Below the pieces are notes generated by a model, which was not told the DNA's origin, ran no database searches, and saw nothing but the letters and a program-made list of their open reading frames with translations. Positions 61,817 through 64,000 of a stretch of 64,000 nucleotides of DNA are shown here, piece by piece; the stretch's first letter is position 1; every line of letters begins with the position of its first letter. Origin of the DNA: Marinoscillum pacificum (GTDB taxonomy: Bacteria; Bacteroidota; Bacteroidia; Cytophagales; Cyclobacteriaceae); assembly GCF_024714495.1 (NCBI RefSeq), contig NZ_JAMZMJ010000016.1:1-64000 (forward strand). Direction: 5' to 3'. Both the position numbers and the translations under genes were made by a program.

Positions 61817-63331
61817 TTATTTAATCTTTTTAAGGTTTACTTCATCAAAGAAGATGTCTCCGTTCGGTACATCAAATTGCAGGCCATTCACTTTTAGGTT
61901 GTTATCAAGTAGGAATTGGACAGTTCCAAAATCGAACCAGGCATGTGTTTCATTCCAATTGATTTGCCAGATATTATAATGCCAATGTGTTAGAGTGGCA
62001 TTGAGTTTCGGAGCATCTTCGAACTCCATTTTAAATGTGCCATCAGTATTTAAAGAAATGGTTACTTTTCCATGCATTCCGGAGAAGAAAGAGCCTGTGT
62101 AATCCGATTTCTCTAAAGTAGGAGCTGCTTTCTTTTTTCGTTTATCTACACGATTATCAATTTCACTTCCCTGCTCTTTGTTTTTCTCAGAAGCTTCTAA
62201 TCGCTCTTTGGAATAGTCTTTTTCTTCCAGATTCAAATATCGATCCGCCACGTATTGGGCTATCGGCCAGCCGATTCCTTTCATTGTGTTGGTTAATACC
62301 ATAATGCCTAATTTCTGATCTGGAATGAGCATTTGGTATGAATACATTCCATCATATCCACCGCCATGAGTAGCCACCATATTGCCATGATAATCGCTTA
62401 GTCCCCAACCAAGGCCATATCCGGAGAAATGTCTTCCATAACTGTTGGTAGCAACTTTGTTGTTATTGTGTGGAGTCCAAATGGAATTGTGTTGATTGTA
62501 ATTAATGATCGTGTCTCCATTCCAGATACCATGCTCAATATTCATCATCATCCATTTGGCCATATCATCTGCGCTACTAATGATTCCACCAGCAGCTCCC
62601 ATGTTGTCCCAGTTTACCCAGTCGATTACTTCTTGTTTGTTTTCCAGTGGTTTGTGAGGCATTGCAAAGTTTCCTTTGTCGGATAAGTCATCTGTTGAGG
62701 TGATGGATCTAGTCATTCCCAGTGGGTTGAAAAAGGACTCTTTTACATAGTCGCTCCATTCTTTTCCAGTTACTTTTTTGATGACTTCTCCAGCGGTGAT
62801 GAACATAAGGTTAGAATAGCCATAGCCAGCTCTGAATTCATATGCCTGAGGAACAAACTTCACTTTTTTGATTACTTCTTCGGCTGTCAGTTCACTTTTG
62901 TACCACATGAGATCTCCACTAAATGTTCCTAAGCCAACGCGGTGACAAAGCAAATCTTCGATAGTGGTGTGAGCTGTAGTATAGGAATCATATAGCTCAA
63001 AGTAGGGTAGATAATCTACTACTTTATCAGTCCAGTTGATTTTACCTTCAGCAACTAATTTGGCTAAAGAGGACGCTACAAATGCCTTGGTATTCGAAGC
63101 AATGGCAAAGAGTGTCTCATTGGTAACTGGCTCTTTTGAGTCAAGAGATAAGGTTCCATAGCCTTTTGATAAGACGATTTCTCCATCCTTAACTACAGCT
63201 ACTGCCATACCTGGAATCTTCCAGTCCTTCTGAGCTTTGGCAAAATATTGGTCAATATTTTCAATGTCTGCTTGGCCGAATGTTGTTTGGACAAGCAGTA
63301 ATAGTGTGCATAATGCGAATATCCTCTTCAT
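61817..63331 (-). CDS. Serine hydrolase, class C beta-lactamase-like
   Basis: The 504-aa exported protein starts at ATG 63331 with a signal peptide (MKRIFALCTLLLLVQTTFGQ). The beta-lactamase/transpeptidase domain (about 25-370) shows the SxxK motif (ASNTKAFVASS) and the YxN motif (GYGYSNLMF), with HGGGYDGMYSYQ as the HxG-type third motif. A C-terminal DUF3471-like domain follows (about 415-504). Such proteins are peptidases or esterases rather than resistance enzymes. An ATG at 63370 would only add a polar extension. Confidence 0.9.
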   Translation of the reverse strand: MKRIFALCTLLLLVQTTFGQADIENIDQYFAKAQKDWKIPGMAVAVVKDGEIVLSKGYGTLSLDSKEPVTNETLFAIASNTKAFVASSLAKLVAEGKINWTDKVVDYLPYFELYDSYTTAHTTIEDLLCHRVGLGTFSGDLMWYKSELTAEEVIKKVKFVPQAYEFRAGYGYSNLMFITAGEVIKKVTGKEWSDYVKESFFNPLGMTRSITSTDDLSDKGNFAMPHKPLENKQEVIDWVNWDNMGAAGGIISSADDMAKWMMMNIEHGIWNGDTIINYNQHNSIWTPHNNNKVATNSYGRHFSGYGLGWGLSDYHGNMVATHGGGYDGMYSYQMLIPDQKLGIMVLTNTMKGIGWPIAQYVADRYLNLEEKDYSKERLEASEKNKEQGSEIDNRVDKRKKKAAPTLEKSDYTGSFFSGMHGKVTISLNTDGTFKMEFEDAPKLNATLTHWHYNIWQINWNETHAWFDFGTVQFLLDNNLKVNGLQFDVPNGDIFFDEVNLKKIK

Positions 63332-63382
63332 ATGATTTCCTTTTGATGCAAAATAATCATTGAAGAGCATATGGGAGGGAGC

Positions 63383-63862
63383 CTAGTCTTCTTTTAAGTA
63401 TGTCAGTATTTGCTGTATAATTTGTTCTGGAGATTGCTCAATGGAGACATGGTAAGCAAGTTCTGGGATTTCCAGTGTTTCGAATTGACTGTCTAACATA
63501 CCTGCTTTCATAAAGTGTCCCTCACGAGCTTTCATGCGTGCTGATATCAGTTCTTTGCTTCCGTTCAGATAAATCCATGAATAGGTTTCATTTGGATCCA
63601 TTAGCTCTCGGTAAGATTCTTTTAGTGCAGAGCAAGCCAATATAGCTGTTTTATTGGATTGAAGGAGCTCAGCAAGCTTCAGCAACCATGGGTGTCGATC
63701 GGCATCATTCAATGGTTGGCCGCTCGCCATCTTATCTTTATTGCTTTTTGGATGATAATCATCTGCATCAAAGAAGTTGTAATTCAGCTCTTTAGCTAGC
63801 ATAGAACCAATGGTGGATTTACCAGATCCAGATACTCCCATGATGATAATTGGTTGACTCAT
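63383..63862 (-). CDS. gntK: Gluconokinase
   Basis: The 159-aa protein has the P-loop GVSGSGKSTIG and the gluconokinase signature DADDYHPKSNKDKMASGQPLNDADRHPWL (in sequence), then ACSALKESYRELM and GHFMKAGMLDSQFETLE. It phosphorylates gluconate to 6-phosphogluconate for the pentose phosphate or Entner-Doudoroff route. ATG 63862 is preferred to a TTG two codons upstream. No gluconate permease is in the window. Confidence 0.9.
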   Translation of the reverse strand: MSQPIIIMGVSGSGKSTIGSMLAKELNYNFFDADDYHPKSNKDKMASGQPLNDADRHPWLLKLAELLQSNKTAILACSALKESYRELMDPNETYSWIYLNGSKELISARMKAREGHFMKAGMLDSQFETLEIPELAYHVSIEQSPEQIIQQILTYLKED

Positions 63863-64000
63863 AGACAAAAGAATTTCAAACTATACCTCGGTTAAGGTAG
63901 GGAAAATTACGGATCAATTTGGTTAAAGGTAATTTGTGCCTACTATTATTTTGAATAGTTCTAAATAATCCTTCATGAAGTAAGTCGCATCATATAACTT

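Noticed and set aside
61817-63331. Beta-lactam resistance gene
   Set aside because: The fold is shared, but the extra C-terminal DUF3471-like domain and the chromosomal context fit a peptidase or esterase of the broad serine-hydrolase family.

Overview
The window is chromosomal DNA of a Bacteroidota bacterium, most likely a marine member of the Cytophagales or a close relative. The evidence is a type IX secretion (T9SS) C-terminal sorting domain of type A on a subtilase and of type B on a large adhesin-like protein, a BatA-domain protein, DUF4199, DUF4382 and DUF5686 proteins, a eukaryote-like type II glutamine synthetase, promoters of the TAnnTTTG type and a general lack of Shine-Dalgarno sequences. 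No phage, IS element or CRISPR array was seen. The DNA is AT-rich (not computed) and most of it is ordinary core or niche genes.

Layout. 1-160: end of an rRNA operon (5S and terminator). 301-6516: one tight operon with a BatA-type membrane protein, a dihydroorotase homologue that has lost metal ligands, two DUF4199 membrane proteins and two family 2 glycosyltransferases. 6523-14530: a methyltransferase, an acyl-CoA thioesterase, a DnaJ-TPR membrane protein, a FluC fluoride channel, AcpH, a TerB-like protein, an Upf1-type helicase, a frameshifted DUF4440 gene and a pair of Spo0M-like paralogues. 14615-18376: a large T9SS-secreted subtilase. 18377-19048: a decayed stretch holding a palindrome, a tandem repeat and the C-terminal remnant of a membrane-protein gene. 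19049-20582: OxyR divergent from an ankyrin-repeat gene. 20604-25426: a 5-oxoprolinase operon (NRAMP-like transporter, pxpA, pxpB, pxpC) divergent from an exported prolidase-like amidohydrolase. 25477-36542: MscS, a GH76-like lipoprotein, RlmD, a type B T9SS cargo protein, a DUF5686 outer-membrane protein and a Cys/Met-metabolism PLP enzyme. 36993-40775: a nitrogen block of amt, a porin and type II glnA. 41652-41887: two identical tRNA-Lys genes.

42782-49870 looks like a regulatory unit: a hybrid histidine kinase and an NtrC-type sigma-54 activator lie directly upstream of an operon of envelope genes (two outer-membrane barrels, a small membrane protein and a coiled-coil lipoprotein). A good sigma-54 promoter sits in front of the first envelope gene, and a nested palindrome lies between it and the activator gene.

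52557-61816 is the most unusual region. Four TPR-containing transmembrane histidine kinases lie in tandem with no response regulator among them. Their sensor domains alternate A-B-A-B, which suggests duplication of a two-kinase unit. The first A and B kinases are each preceded by a member of a small (about 120 aa) beta-rich protein family that I do not recognise. A small 66-aa gene and a decayed kinase ATPase fragment lie at the upstream edge. This is the best candidate in the window for an undescribed signalling system. The window ends with a class C beta-lactamase-like serine hydrolase and a gluconokinase.
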